Positions 49,659-59,127 of a stretch of DNA of 64,000 nucleotides are shown here, in pieces. Within the stretch, counting starts at the first letter, position 1. Every line of letters begins with the position of its first letter. The position numbers and the translations under genes were made by a program. Origin of the DNA: Jannaschia sp. Os4 (GTDB taxonomy: Bacteria; Pseudomonadota; Alphaproteobacteria; Rhodobacterales; Rhodobacteraceae); contig NZ_JAFCAR010000002.1 in the NCBI RefSeq assembly GCF_016820245.1, forward strand, positions 62,001 to 126,000, in the 5' to 3' direction. The notes beneath the pieces were generated by a model, which had not been told where the DNA came from, did not search any database, and was given only the letters and a program-made list of their open reading frames with translations.

Positions 49659-51992
49659 TCACCCGATCGCCTCGATCCCCCAGATATCGGCCATGTAGCC
49701 CCGGATCGTCCGGTCCGACGAGAACCAGCCCGACCGCGCCACGTTGCGCGCCGCCATCCCGGTCCAGCCGTCCCCCGCGAAGGCCTCGTCCGCCGCCCGC
49801 TGCGCCCGCCAGTAGTCCGCGAAGTCCGACGCCACGAGGAAGTAGTCCGGCCCCGCCACGTTGTCCGCGATCCAGCCGTGCCCGTCGCCGAACGCCCCCG
49901 AGCGCACGGCGTCCAGCGCGCGGGCCAGCCGGGGCTCGTCGGCGATGGCCTTCGCCGCGTGGTGGTCGACGGCGCGCCGCGCGTCCACCTCGTCGGCCTT
50001 CAGCCCGAACAGGAAGAAGTTCTCCGCGCCCACGTGCTCCCGGATCTCGACGTTGGCGCCGTCCAGCGTCCCCACCGTCACCGCGCCGTTGAGCGCGAAC
50101 TTCATGTTGCCGGTGCCCGACGCCTCCTTTCCGGCGGTGCTGATCTGCTCGGACAGGTCGGCGGCGGGGATCAGGCGCTCGGCCAGCGTCACGTTGTAGT
50201 TGGGCGGATAGACCACCTGCAGCAGGTCGCGCGTCACCGGGTCCGCGTTGATGACCCTAGCGGCGTCGTTGATCAGCCGGATGATCCCCTTGGCGAAGTG
50301 GTAGCCCGGCGCCGCCTTGCCCCCGAACACCTTCACCCGCGGCGTCCAGCCCGCCCCCGGATCGTCGCGCATCGCCTGCCACAGCGCGACCGTCTCCAGC
50401 AGGTTGAGGTGCTGGCGCTTGTACTCGTGGATGCGCTTGATCTGGACGTCGATCATCGCCGCCGGGTCGATCCGCACGCCCGTCCCCGCCAGCCACGCGG
50501 CGAGGTCGGCCTTGTTCGCCCGCTTCACCGCGTCGAACCGCTCGAGGAAGCCCGCGTCGTCCACCGGGAGGTCCGCGAGGCGTTCGAGGTCCGCCTGCCA
50601 GCCCTCGCCCACCGCCTCGGTCAGCAGCGCGGCGAGGCGTGGGTTGCATCCTTGGATCCACCGGCGCGGCGTGACCCCGTTCGTCTGGTTCACGATCCGG
50701 TCCGGGTGCAGCCGGTGCAGTTCGGCGAAGACGGACCTGGTCATCAGGTCCGAGTGCAGCGCCGACACCCCGTTCACCTTGTGCGCCATCACGAAGGCCA
50801 GCGGCCCCATGCCCACTTGCCCGTGCTCGCGGATGGCGACCTTGCGGTCCGGCGCCCGCGCCGCATGCCACTCGTCGATCATCGCGATGATCTCGGCATG
50901 GCGCGGCAGCAGGTGCGCCATCAGCCCCTCGGACCACCGCTCCAGCGCCTCGGGCAGCAGGGTGTGGTTCGTGTAGGCGAGGCAGCGGCGCGCCACGTCC
51001 ACCGCCTCCTCGAAGGACAGCCCCCGCTCGTCGTGCAGCAGGCGGACCAGTTCCGGCCCCGCGATGGCCGGGTGCGTGTCGTTGAGCTGGACCGCCACGC
51101 GGTCGGGCAGGTCCTCGGTCGCGATCCCGTCGGTCAGGTCCGCGAGCGCGGCGGCGGTGAAGAAGTATTCCTGCCGCAGGCGCAGCTCCTCGCCCGCCGG
51201 GTTGTTGTCGTCCGGGTAGAGCACCCGCCCGATGGCCCGCGCCGCCATCTCGCCCGACTGCGCGCCGACGTGGTCGCCGCCGTTGAACCGCCCGAGGTCG
51301 AACGGATCGACCGCGCGCGGCTGCCACAGGCGCAGCACCGCGGCGTGCTGGCCGCCCCAGCCCGGCACCACGAGGTCGTGCGGCTCGGCCTCCAGCACCT
51401 CGGCGGGGCGCCAGCGCGCGCGGTCCCCGTGCTCGACATGGCCCCCAAAGCCCACCATGCGCCGCGCGGCGGGCTGCTCGACGGCCCAGACCGGGCGGCG
51501 GCGCAGCCAGTCCTCCGGCTCCTCCACCTGGTGCCCGTCCTCGAAGCGCTGCCGGAACAACCCGTGCTCGTAGAGGATGCCGTGCCCCATCGCGGGCGCC
51601 CCGATGGTCGCCAGCGACTCGAGGAAGCACGCCGCCAGCCGCCCCAGCCCGCCATTGCCCAGCGCCGGGTCCGGCTCCTCGTGGAACACCGCGTCGGGCG
51701 CGAAGCCCAAGGCCTCGATCTGCGCGCGCGCGTCGTCCAGCAGCCCGAGGTTCGACAGCCCGTCCTCCAGCACCCGGCCCACGAGGAACTCCATCGACAG
51801 GTAATGCACCCGCTTCATCGTCCCCGCCGCGTCGTCCGTCGCCAGCCGCAGCGCCGCCAGCCGGTCGTTCAGCGCCAGCGACAGCGCCACCCGCACGTCG
51901 TCCGGCGAGGCCGTCGCGGGCGTGGCGTGGACGCGGGCGAGCGCCGCATGGAGGTCGAGCGGGGCCGTCGTCACGGGGGCATGGGCGTTCAT
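49659..51992 (-). CDS. glgP: Glycogen/starch phosphorylase
   Basis: Releases glucose-1-phosphate from glycogen ends. 777 residues. The pyridoxal-phosphate lysine lies in EASGTGNMKFALNGA, with RVHYLSMEFLVGR near residue 60 and PDPALGNGGLGRLAACF after it. VQIKRIHEYKRQHLNLL is the other signature. Slightly shorter than E. coli GlgP (815) but complete. It has both degradation (glgP, glgX) and synthesis (glgA, glgB, glgC) genes downstream on the same strand. Confidence 0.96.
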   Translation of the reverse strand: MNAHAPVTTAPLDLHAALARVHATPATASPDDVRVALSLALNDRLAALRLATDDAAGTMKRVHYLSMEFLVGRVLEDGLSNLGLLDDARAQIEALGFAPDAVFHEEPDPALGNGGLGRLAACFLESLATIGAPAMGHGILYEHGLFRQRFEDGHQVEEPEDWLRRRPVWAVEQPAARRMVGFGGHVEHGDRARWRPAEVLEAEPHDLVVPGWGGQHAAVLRLWQPRAVDPFDLGRFNGGDHVGAQSGEMAARAIGRVLYPDDNNPAGEELRLRQEYFFTAAALADLTDGIATEDLPDRVAVQLNDTHPAIAGPELVRLLHDERGLSFEEAVDVARRCLAYTNHTLLPEALERWSEGLMAHLLPRHAEIIAMIDEWHAARAPDRKVAIREHGQVGMGPLAFVMAHKVNGVSALHSDLMTRSVFAELHRLHPDRIVNQTNGVTPRRWIQGCNPRLAALLTEAVGEGWQADLERLADLPVDDAGFLERFDAVKRANKADLAAWLAGTGVRIDPAAMIDVQIKRIHEYKRQHLNLLETVALWQAMRDDPGAGWTPRVKVFGGKAAPGYHFAKGIIRLINDAARVINADPVTRDLLQVVYPPNYNVTLAERLIPAADLSEQISTAGKEASGTGNMKFALNGAVTVGTLDGANVEIREHVGAENFFLFGLKADEVDARRAVDHHAAKAIADEPRLARALDAVRSGAFGDGHGWIADNVAGPDYFLVASDFADYWRAQRAADEAFAGDGWTGMAARNVARSGWFSSDRTIRGYMADIWGIEAIG

Positions 51993-52100
51993 CGGGCAGG
52001 TCCAGCGAAGGGGGGTCGGATTGCGCTAACGGGCGGCGGCGCGGGGCGGAAGGGCCAAGCGACGGGAGCGGCGGGTTTCCCCGACCCCGTCGCATCGACG

Positions 52101-53711
52101 TCACGTCGTGGCGGGCACGTCCCCGTCGAGATAGGCGTGGCCCGAAGGCGGCAGGGTCAGCACCCCGTCCGACAGGTCCGCGTGGCGCGGCCCGGTCAGC
52201 GCCGCGTCGCCCACCGTCACGGCCTTCGCCTCGCTCGACAGGTTGAACAGGCAGGTCAGCGCCGCGCCGTCCTTCTCCCGCACGAAGCCGAGCAGCGGCT
52301 CGGGCAGGTCGAGGAAACGCGTCGTCCCCAGCCGGAGCACCTCCGACCCCTGCCGGAACGCGATCGCCGCGCGGTAGGCGTGCAGCACGGAGTCGTTCGA
52401 CGCCTCCTGCGCGTCCACTGCGCGCGCCGCCTGCTCGGGGCGGACCGGCAGCCACGGCGTCCCCCCGGAGAACCCGGCGTGGTCGGCCCCGGCCTCCCAC
52501 ACCATCGGCGTCCGGCACCCGTCGCGGCCCTTGATCTCCGGCCAGAAGCGCAGCGCCTGCGGGTCCGTCAGCTCGCCATACTCCAGCTCGGTCTCGGTCT
52601 GCCCGACCTCCTCGCCCTGGTAGATGCCCACCGACCCCTCGAAGGCCATCAGCATCGCCACCGCCTGCTTGGCCACCGCGTCCACGCTCTCGCCATGCGC
52701 CGCCCAGCGCGTCGCGTGCCGCACCACGTCGTGGTTCGAGAACGACCACGACGGCCACCCGTCCGGCGCCAGCCGCCGGAACCCCTCGATCTGCTTGCGG
52801 AAGTGGGCGGCGGTGAAGTCCCAGCCCAGCATCTCGAAGCTGTAGGTCATGTGCAGGCGGCCCGGCTCGGTGTACTCGGCCATCAGCTCGATGGCCTTGT
52901 CCCCGTCGTCGCCCACCTCGCCCATCAGCGCGCGGTCGTCGTACTCGTCCGTCATCGCCCGCATCCGCTCGAGGAAGGGGACGTTCTCCGGCTGGTTCTT
53001 GGAATGCACGTGGGTCTGGAACCCGTAGATCGTCATGGCCCGGTCCCGCTGCGCCTGCGGGGCGGGGGGGTCGGAGCGCAACCGCGCGTCGTGGAAGTAG
53101 TAGTTCACCGTGTCCAGCCGGAACCCGTCCACCCCCCGCTCCAGCCAGAAGCGCATGGTGTCGAGCATCGCGGCGCGGACCTCCGCGTTGTGGAAGTTCA
53201 GGTCCGGCTGCGACGCGAGGAAGTTGTGGAAGTAGTATTGCCGCCGCGCCGGCTCCCAGTCCCAAGCCGGTCCGCCGAAGATGCCCGCCCAGTTGTTCGG
53301 CGGGCTGCCGTCCTCCTGCGGGTCGGCCCAGACGTACCAGTCCGCCTTGGGGTTGTCGCGCGAGCGGCGCGACTCCTCGAACCACGGATGCCGGTCCGAC
53401 GAGTGCGAGATCACCTGGTCGATCACGACCTTCAGGCCCAGCCCGTGCGCCCGCGCCACGAGCGCGTCGAAGTCCGCCAGCGTGCCGAACAGCGGGTCCA
53501 CGTCGCCGTAGTCGCTGACGTCGTAGCCCATGTCGTCCTGCGGGCTGGTGAAGAACGGCGACAGCCAGATGCCGTCCACCCCCAGCGAGGCCACGTGGTC
53601 CAGCCGCCGCGTGATCCCCGGCAGGTCGCCCACCCCGTCGCCCGTGCTGTCCTGGAACGAGCGCGGGTAGATCTGGTAGATCACCGCGCCCCGCCACCAT
53701 TCGTCCGCCAT
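52101..53711 (-). CDS. Alpha-glucosidase (GH13)
   Basis: 536 residues, oligosaccharide hydrolase. WWRGAVIYQIYPRSFQDSTGDGVGDL opens the barrel. GVDGFRLDTVNYYFHD has the nucleophile Asp, LMGEVGDD the acid Glu, and FSNHDVVRHATRW the transition-state residues. The ATG is 7 bp after GAGGAG; a GTG directly before it is less well spaced. It heads the glycogen operon (108 bp before glgP). The family cleaves terminal alpha-1,4 or alpha-1,6 glucose from maltose or isomaltose-type sugars; it is not trehalose-specific on visible motifs. Confidence 0.92.
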   Translation of the reverse strand: MADEWWRGAVIYQIYPRSFQDSTGDGVGDLPGITRRLDHVASLGVDGIWLSPFFTSPQDDMGYDVSDYGDVDPLFGTLADFDALVARAHGLGLKVVIDQVISHSSDRHPWFEESRRSRDNPKADWYVWADPQEDGSPPNNWAGIFGGPAWDWEPARRQYYFHNFLASQPDLNFHNAEVRAAMLDTMRFWLERGVDGFRLDTVNYYFHDARLRSDPPAPQAQRDRAMTIYGFQTHVHSKNQPENVPFLERMRAMTDEYDDRALMGEVGDDGDKAIELMAEYTEPGRLHMTYSFEMLGWDFTAAHFRKQIEGFRRLAPDGWPSWSFSNHDVVRHATRWAAHGESVDAVAKQAVAMLMAFEGSVGIYQGEEVGQTETELEYGELTDPQALRFWPEIKGRDGCRTPMVWEAGADHAGFSGGTPWLPVRPEQAARAVDAQEASNDSVLHAYRAAIAFRQGSEVLRLGTTRFLDLPEPLLGFVREKDGAALTCLFNLSSEAKAVTVGDAALTGPRHADLSDGVLTLPPSGHAYLDGDVPATT

Positions 53712-53794
53712 CACCGCGCTCCTCGCTCCGCACCCGAAGCGCCCCTATCCCCGCGGGGTTCCCTCCGGAAGCGCTTTCAAGCGAAACGTGACCT

Positions 53795-54811
53795 TCAGCC
53801 CCAGAGCGCCGCCTCCGGCACCGACACCGTCCCGTCCACCGCGACGATCCCCGGCGCCTCGTCCTCCGCCAGCCAGAGCGGCCCGTCCAAATCGACCGGA
53901 TCGGCCCCGGCGGCCGCCGCCAGCACCGCCCCCGGCGCCATCGCCAGCGACGAGCCCAGCATGCAGCCCACCATGACCGACAGCCCCGCCGCCCGCGCCG
54001 CCGCCGCGTCCACCAGCGCCCGCGTCAGCCCGCCGGTCTTGTCCAGCTTCAGGTGCACCGCGTCGTAGGCCCGCGCCAGCGCCGCCATGTCGGCGTCCTT
54101 GCGGCACGACTCGTCGGCGCAGAGCACCAGCCCCTCCAGCGCCCCGTCGGCCCGCAGCCGCTCCAGCATCGGCTCGGACCCCTCCGGCACGGGCTGCTCC
54201 ACCAAGTCGACCCGCGCCGCGCGGCAGGCGTCGAGCAGGTCGTCCAGCTGCCCCTCCGGCGTCCCCTCGTTGGAATCCGTCATCAGCCACGCCTCCGGCC
54301 GCGCGTCCCGCACCGCGCGGATGCGGTCGCCGTCGCGCCCGTCGCCTTGGCCCAGCTTCACCTTGATCGCGTCCGTCGGCAGGGTCCGGGCCGCGGCGGC
54401 CATCGCCGCCGGATGGTCGATCGACAGCGTCAGCACCGAGCGCATCGCCCCCGGCGCGGGCACGCCCGCGATCTCCCAGACGCGCCGCCCCTCCAGCTCG
54501 GCCTGCAGGTCCCACAGCGCGCAGTCCAGCGCGTTGCGCGCGGCGCAGGGCGGCGCGGCGGCCAAGAGACCTGCCCGCGCCGTCTCCGGCCCCTGCCGCA
54601 GCGCGTCCGACAGCCAGCCCGCCATCCCCTCGACCTGCGCGGCCACGCCCTCGGGCGTCTCGCCGTAGCGGGCGTAGGGCGCGCACTCCCCGCGCCCCGC
54701 CGCACCCTCCCATTCGACGCGGCACCGCACGACCGGCTGCTCGGTCCGCGCGCCCCGCGCGATGGCGAAGGTCCGCGCCAGCGGCAGGCGGTGGACCGCG
54801 ACGCTCAGCAT
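53795..54811 (-). CDS. Enolase-superfamily epimerase, DgcA-like (N-acetyl-D-glutamate racemase / dipeptide epimerase family)
   Basis: 338 residues. Enolase superfamily barrel with catalytic IKVKLGQ (KxK), metal ligands in MTDSNEG, VEQPV and LCADES, and HLKLDKTGG (KxxK). This pattern is classed as dipeptide (Ala-D/L-Glu) epimerase. Located directly after a DUF1611 gene, it matches the dgcN-dgcA pair described for marine Proteobacteria, in which D-glutamate is N-acetylated and then epimerised to N-acetyl-L-glutamate. Its ATG overlaps the preceding stop by 7 bp. Ordinary annotation as a cell-wall dipeptide epimerase is the alternative. Confidence 0.78.
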   Translation of the reverse strand: MLSVAVHRLPLARTFAIARGARTEQPVVRCRVEWEGAAGRGECAPYARYGETPEGVAAQVEGMAGWLSDALRQGPETARAGLLAAAPPCAARNALDCALWDLQAELEGRRVWEIAGVPAPGAMRSVLTLSIDHPAAMAAAARTLPTDAIKVKLGQGDGRDGDRIRAVRDARPEAWLMTDSNEGTPEGQLDDLLDACRAARVDLVEQPVPEGSEPMLERLRADGALEGLVLCADESCRKDADMAALARAYDAVHLKLDKTGGLTRALVDAAAARAAGLSVMVGCMLGSSLAMAPGAVLAAAAGADPVDLDGPLWLAEDEAPGIVAVDGTVSVPEAALWG

Positions 54812-55806
54812 CTCTGCAGCTCGGCCACGATGGCATCGACGCCGAAGCGCACCGGGTCCGTGGTCGGCAGCCCGTGCTCCGCCTCGATCCCGGCCAGCAC
54901 CTCGCGCGCCTCCGCCTCCGACAGCGCGGCGGTGTTCACGCAGATGCCAGCGGGCGCGATGTCCGGGTTCGTCACCCGTCCCATCAGCACCGTGGCGTCG
55001 ATTACCTGCCGGATCGTCGGCAGCGGCGCCTCGACGCCCCGCATGTGCGTCCGCGTCGGCTCGTGGCACACGACGAAGCGGTCCGGCTGCGCCCCGTGCA
55101 GCAGGCCCAGCGTCACCCCCGCGAAGGACGGGTGGAACAGCGAGCCCTGCCCCTCCACCACGTCCCAATGGTCGGGGTCCGCGTCGGGCGTCAGCCATTC
55201 GGCCGCGCCCGCGATGAAGTCGGCCGCCACCGCGTCCACGGCCACGCCCCGCTCCGCGATCAGGCGCCCGGTCTGGCCCGTCGCGCGGAAGTCCGCGTCC
55301 ATCCCCGCCGCGCGCATCCCCTTCTCCAAGGCCAGCGCGGTGTACTTCTTGCCGACCGAGCAGTCGGTCCCCACGGCCAGCACCCGCTTGCCCGACCGCT
55401 TGGTCCCCTTGCCGGTGGCATAGACCCGGTCGGGCAGGCGCAGGTCCGTGAGGTGCCGCCCCTGCCGGTCCGCGATCTCGCCGAGGTCGGCCACGTCGCG
55501 CAGGCGCACGTGCATCCCCGCCGCGATGTCCAATCCCGCATCCAGCGCCCGGCGCAGGTCGTCGATCCACGCCTCCGGCAGCACCCCGCCCGCGTTGACC
55601 ACGCCGACCACCAGCGTGCCGACGCCCGCCGCCACCGCCTCCTCCGGGGTCATGTCCGGCAGGTCCAGCCGCACCTGCGCCCCGTCGCGCCGCCATTGCG
55701 CCGCGCACCACTCGGGGCGCCAATCGAGCACGCCCTGCCCCATCTTCAGGGCCAGCTTGTCCGGCGCGTCGCCGAGATACAGCAGGTAGGGCTTCGTCAG
55801 GCTCAT
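54805..55806 (-). CDS. DUF1611 protein, DgcN-like D-glutamate N-acetyltransferase
   Basis: 333 residues. An N-terminal Rossmann-like domain (about 1-130) precedes a P-loop-like domain beginning ILAVGTDCSVGKKYTALALEKGMR-type sequence (about 145-165). Also present are WDVVEGQGSLFHPSFAGVTLGLLHGAQPD and VCHEPTRTHMRG, both characteristic of DUF1611. In marine Proteobacteria DUF1611 next to an enolase-superfamily epimerase has been assigned to D-glutamate N-acetylation (DgcN). It lies in an array with TRAP transporter and D-amino-acid dehydrogenase-like genes. Not experimentally tested here. Confidence 0.75.
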   Translation of the reverse strand: MSLTKPYLLYLGDAPDKLALKMGQGVLDWRPEWCAAQWRRDGAQVRLDLPDMTPEEAVAAGVGTLVVGVVNAGGVLPEAWIDDLRRALDAGLDIAAGMHVRLRDVADLGEIADRQGRHLTDLRLPDRVYATGKGTKRSGKRVLAVGTDCSVGKKYTALALEKGMRAAGMDADFRATGQTGRLIAERGVAVDAVAADFIAGAAEWLTPDADPDHWDVVEGQGSLFHPSFAGVTLGLLHGAQPDRFVVCHEPTRTHMRGVEAPLPTIRQVIDATVLMGRVTNPDIAPAGICVNTAALSEAEAREVLAGIEAEHGLPTTDPVRFGVDAIVAELQRC

Positions 55807-55858
55807 CGGATCCTCCGCGCGGGTCGCCCCCGCGTCCTGCGCCCGCCCCGCGCGGCGA

Positions 55859-56863
55859 TCAAGCGCCGTCCGCGACCACCGCGCGGGCGATTTCGTCCAT
55901 CAGGCCGACGAGGTCGCCGAAATATCCGCCCGAGCGCGCGGGCCGCGTCGGGTCCGAGGTGATGGCGACCGTCAGCCCGAGGTCCGGCACCACGGCCAGC
56001 ACCTGCCCGCCATAGCCCCGCCCGTAGGCCGCGAAGCGTCCGCCCAGCCGGGTCAGGAACCAGCCGTAGCCGTAGGAGTCGCCCGACCACGGGGACCGCG
56101 CGCGCGCCTCCCACGAGGTCCGCAACCACGCCGCCGGCACGACCCGCGCGCCGTCCCACGTGCCGCCCTGCCGCACCATCTCGCCCACGCGGGCGAGGGC
56201 GCGCGGCGTCAGCGCCATCTGGTTGCCCCCGAGGTAGCGCCCCTGCGGGTCGCGCTCCCAGCGCGGCAGGTCGATCCCCAGCGGCGCCGCAAGCCAGTCG
56301 GTGGCGAGGTCGTGCAGGTCCCGCCCCGTCGCCTCCGCCAGCACCGCGCCCAGCACGTGCCACGTCCCCGTCGAGTAGGTGAACCGCCCGCCCGGCGCGC
56401 CCGTGGGCTCGGCGTCCAGCACGTAGCCCACCCAGTCGTCGCTCCCGACCCACGCGCCGTAGTTCGGCCCCGAGGTCGAGGGCAGCCCCGTCCGCATCGA
56501 CAGCAGGTGCCCGACCGTCAGGTCGTCGCGCGCGTCCCCCGCAGGCGCCCGGCCCAGCAGGGGCAGAACCCGCGCCTCCGGCCCCGCCAGATGCCCCCGC
56601 TCGATGGCGATCCCGGTCAGCAGCGCGAGCAGCGTCTTGGACACCGACTTCACGTTCGCCACTCGGGCAAGCCCCGGCCCGCGCGGCGCCGTCGCCAGCA
56701 CCTCCGCCCCGTCCCGCATCACGATCAGCGCGTGCAGTTGCTCCAGCCCCGCCGCCCGCGCCGCGACCCCCTCCAGCGCGGCCCCCTGCGCGCGGAGCAG
56801 GGAAGGCGCCACGACGGGCGCGGCGAGGAGCGGGGCGAGCAGGGCGCGGCGGGACAGGGTCAT
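55859..56863 (-). CDS. Exported serine hydrolase of the beta-lactamase/D-aminopeptidase (S12) family
   Basis: 334 residues. A twin-arginine-like N-terminus (SRRALLAPLLAAPVV) suggests Tat export. Active-site SxxK is S73-V-S-K76, followed by HLLSMRTGLPS, the Y163-S-T element (Tyr kept, Asn replaced), and a Gly-rich GRGYGGQ near 285. The family includes beta-lactamases, D-Ala-D-Ala carboxypeptidases, esterases and D-aminopeptidases. Its neighbours handle D-amino acids, so D-amino-acid release from peptides is an attractive but unproven role. It starts 117 bp downstream of the dctM stop, with dispersed-repeat copy 3 in between, and 52 bp before dgcN-like. Confidence 0.75.
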   Translation of the reverse strand: MTLSRRALLAPLLAAPVVAPSLLRAQGAALEGVAARAAGLEQLHALIVMRDGAEVLATAPRGPGLARVANVKSVSKTLLALLTGIAIERGHLAGPEARVLPLLGRAPAGDARDDLTVGHLLSMRTGLPSTSGPNYGAWVGSDDWVGYVLDAEPTGAPGGRFTYSTGTWHVLGAVLAEATGRDLHDLATDWLAAPLGIDLPRWERDPQGRYLGGNQMALTPRALARVGEMVRQGGTWDGARVVPAAWLRTSWEARARSPWSGDSYGYGWFLTRLGGRFAAYGRGYGGQVLAVVPDLGLTVAITSDPTRPARSGGYFGDLVGLMDEIARAVVADGA

Positions 56864-56919
56864 CGCGGGGAGGTGGGGCCGGGGTCCCCGGATGGAAAGG
56901 ACGCCCTCACGGTATCGTC

Positions 56920-56976
56920 ACCCCCCTTTCTTGGCGGAAATATCCCGGGGGTCCGGGGGCTGGCCCCCGGCGCCCC
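56920..56976 (+). repeat. Dispersed intergenic repeat, copy 3
   Basis: The box TTGGCGGAAATA (56931-56942) is followed by a perfect 8-bp stem CCGGGGGC-TG-GCCCCCGG (56953-56970). It starts just after the dctM stop in transcription order; read toward the serine hydrolase, the order is hairpin, box, start codon 67 bp away. Confidence 0.75.
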
Positions 56977-56979
56977 CCG

Positions 56980-58284
56980 CTACCGCTGCCGGATCGTCTC
57001 CGGCAGCCACGTCGCCAGCTGCGGGAACGCCACGAGGATCACCACCATCAGCAGCATCAGCCCCACCATCGGCAGCGCGACGCGTGCGATGTAGCCGATG
57101 TCGTGCCGCGTCATCCCCTGCAGCACGAAGAGGTTGAACCCGATGGGCGGCGTCACCTGCGCCATCTCCACGACGACGACCACGAAGATGCCGAACCAGA
57201 TCAGGTCGATCCCCGCCTGCCGCACCATCGGCTCGACGATGGCCATGGTCAGCACGACGGACGAGATGCCGTCGAGGAACATGCCGAGGATGATGTAGAA
57301 CACCGTCAGCGCCGCGATCAGCGTGATCGGCGACAGGCCCATCCCGTCGATCCACGCCGCCAGCGCGCGGGGCAGGCCGGTGAACCCCATCGAGAGCGAC
57401 AGGAACGCCGCCCCCATCAGGATCAGCGCGATCATGGCGCTCGTCCGCGTCGCCCCCATCAGCGCCGTGGCGAAGGTCGTCCAGTTCAGCGACCCTTGCG
57501 CGAAGGCCAGCACCAGCGCCCCGATCACGCCCACGGCGGCGGCTTCGGTCGCGGTGGCGTAGCCCAGATACATGGACCCGATCACGGCCGTCACCAGCAG
57601 CAGCACGGGGATCAGGAAGCGCGACTCGGCCAGCGTCTCGCCCCAGCCCATGCGCGGCTCGGGCGCGGGCCGCTGGTCGGGCCGCACGTAGTGCCACCCC
57701 ACGATGTAGAGCGCGAAGAGCGAGGCCAGCACGAGGCCGGGGATCACCCCCGCCATGAAGAGCTGCGTGATGCTCTCGTTGATCGACACCCCGTAGACGA
57801 TCAGCGTCAGCGAGGGCGGGATCATCAGGCCCAAGGTCGCCGCCCCCGCCAGCGTCCCGATGATCATCGGCTCGGGATAGCCGCGCCGCCGCAGTTCCGG
57901 GATCGACATCTTGCCCACCGTCGTCAGCGTCGCCGCCGACGACCCCGACACGGCCGCGAAGATCGTGCAGCCCGCGATGTTGGTGTGCAGCAGCCCGCCC
58001 GGCAGCCCGCGCAGCCACGGCGCCAGCCCCCGGAACATGTCCTCCGACAGCCGCGTGCGATACAGGATCTCGCCCATCCAGATGAACAAGGGCAGCGCCG
58101 TCAGCGTCCACGACGAGGACGCCGCCCAGATCATCGTCACCATCGCGTCGCCCGCCGGCCGCGTGGTGAACAGCTCCATCCCCACCCACGCCACGCCCAT
58201 CAGCGCCAGCCCGACCCAGACGGACCCGCCCAAGAGCGCGAACAGCACGAACAGGAACACCGCCGTCGCCATCAACTCGGTCAT
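56980..58284 (-). CDS. TRAP transporter large permease (DctM)
   Basis: 434 residues, about 12 membrane segments; the DctM/DedA-type large subunit of a Na+-driven TRAP importer. Segments include GCTIFAAVSGSSAATLTTVG, LGLMIPPSLTLIVYGV and the C-terminal VTPPIGFNLFVLQG. Its start overlaps the small permease stop (ATGA). Together with DctP and DctQ it imports an organic acid; D-glutamate or another acidic amino acid is suggested only by neighbours. Confidence 0.95.
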   Translation of the reverse strand: MTELMATAVFLFVLFALLGGSVWVGLALMGVAWVGMELFTTRPAGDAMVTMIWAASSSWTLTALPLFIWMGEILYRTRLSEDMFRGLAPWLRGLPGGLLHTNIAGCTIFAAVSGSSAATLTTVGKMSIPELRRRGYPEPMIIGTLAGAATLGLMIPPSLTLIVYGVSINESITQLFMAGVIPGLVLASLFALYIVGWHYVRPDQRPAPEPRMGWGETLAESRFLIPVLLLVTAVIGSMYLGYATATEAAAVGVIGALVLAFAQGSLNWTTFATALMGATRTSAMIALILMGAAFLSLSMGFTGLPRALAAWIDGMGLSPITLIAALTVFYIILGMFLDGISSVVLTMAIVEPMVRQAGIDLIWFGIFVVVVVEMAQVTPPIGFNLFVLQGMTRHDIGYIARVALPMVGLMLLMVVILVAFPQLATWLPETIRQR

Positions 58285-58973
58285 TCCACCACCTCCCCGC
58301 GGATCGCCGTCTCGCGCGTGGCCAAGAGCCGCGTCAGCATGTCCCACAGGCACGCCGCCAGCAGGATCGCCCCCGCCGACATGGCCAGCTGCGGGATCCA
58401 GATCGGCGTGTAGACCCAGCCCTCCGCCGCCCCGATTCCCGCGAGGTCCAAGGAGAACAGCGCCACCACCCATTCCGGCAGGTAGTCCTGCCCCTGCGTC
58501 CGGTCGTTCAGCATCTCCGACAGGATGTTCGCCTTCACCGCGAACCGCGCGAAGTAGGTGGCCGTGAGCGCGGCGATCCACGTCGCCACCGCGTCCAGCC
58601 CGTAGGTGAAGCGGGGGCTCGGCACGTTCAGCAGGATGCCCACCCGGATATGCGCCCCCCGCGTCAGCGCGTGGGCCAAGGCGAAGAACGACGTCGCCGC
58701 CATCGCGTAGCCCGCGTAGTTCGTCGACCCCGAGAAGGTGATTCCCGCCCAGCGCGCGATCATCTGCGCCACGATCAGCCCGAGGATCGTCACCATCCCG
58801 CAGGCCGCCACCACGCCCGCGGCCAGGTAGACCCGGTCCAGCACCCGCCAGACGGGCCGCAGCGCGGCGGCCATCGGCCCCGGCGCCACCGCGCAGGCGA
58901 CGGCCAAGAGCGTCGGCAGAACGAATAGCCACGCCCACAGCGGCAGCCCCAGCCACGGTTGCCAGTCCCTCAT
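58281..58973 (-). CDS. TRAP transporter small permease (DctQ)
   Basis: 230 residues, with about four membrane helices in the core (LDRVYLAAGVVAACGMVTILGLIV, SGSTNYAGYAMAATSFFALAHAL with the usual RGAHIRVGI loop) and an extra N-terminal helix. Longer than the typical 160-180 residues because of that extra N-terminal segment and a C-terminal extension. It precedes dctM with a four-base overlap. Three hairpins separate it from dctP. Confidence 0.9.
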   Translation of the reverse strand: MRDWQPWLGLPLWAWLFVLPTLLAVACAVAPGPMAAALRPVWRVLDRVYLAAGVVAACGMVTILGLIVAQMIARWAGITFSGSTNYAGYAMAATSFFALAHALTRGAHIRVGILLNVPSPRFTYGLDAVATWIAALTATYFARFAVKANILSEMLNDRTQGQDYLPEWVVALFSLDLAGIGAAEGWVYTPIWIPQLAMSAGAILLAACLWDMLTRLLATRETAIRGEVVE

Positions 58974-58996
58974 GCGACCCCTCTCATGCGAACGCC

Positions 58997-59125
58997 CCGG
59001 CCCCCGGGCCGGAGCCTCCCTCGAACCCCTGCGCCATCCTCGCGGAGCGGGAGGCGTCTGTCGATGGAGGCCCCGGCCCGCGGCCGGGGCGTGTGGTCCC
59101 GCGGCCCCGCATGGGGCCGCGGACC
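58997..59125 (-). promoter_or_regulatory. Hairpin-rich spacer between dctP and dctQ
   Basis: In transcription order after the dctP stop: a stem of 13 pairs with one bulge (59095-59125, loop GCAT), a perfect 9-bp stem GCCCCGGCC/GGCCGGGGC (59070-59090), a GCCTCCC/GGGAGGC pair (59014-59020 and 59049-59055), and CCGGCCC/GGGCCGG (58997-59012). No T-run follows. It probably attenuates transcription or stabilises the dctP 3' end, as in the ABC operon spacer at 26545-26642. Confidence 0.6.
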
Positions 59126-59127
59126 GG

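Noticed and set aside
49443-54068. 1541-residue plus-strand open frame
   Set aside because: It is the shadow of glgB, glgP and the alpha-glucosidase on the other strand, rich in Arg/His/Val and without any family resemblance.
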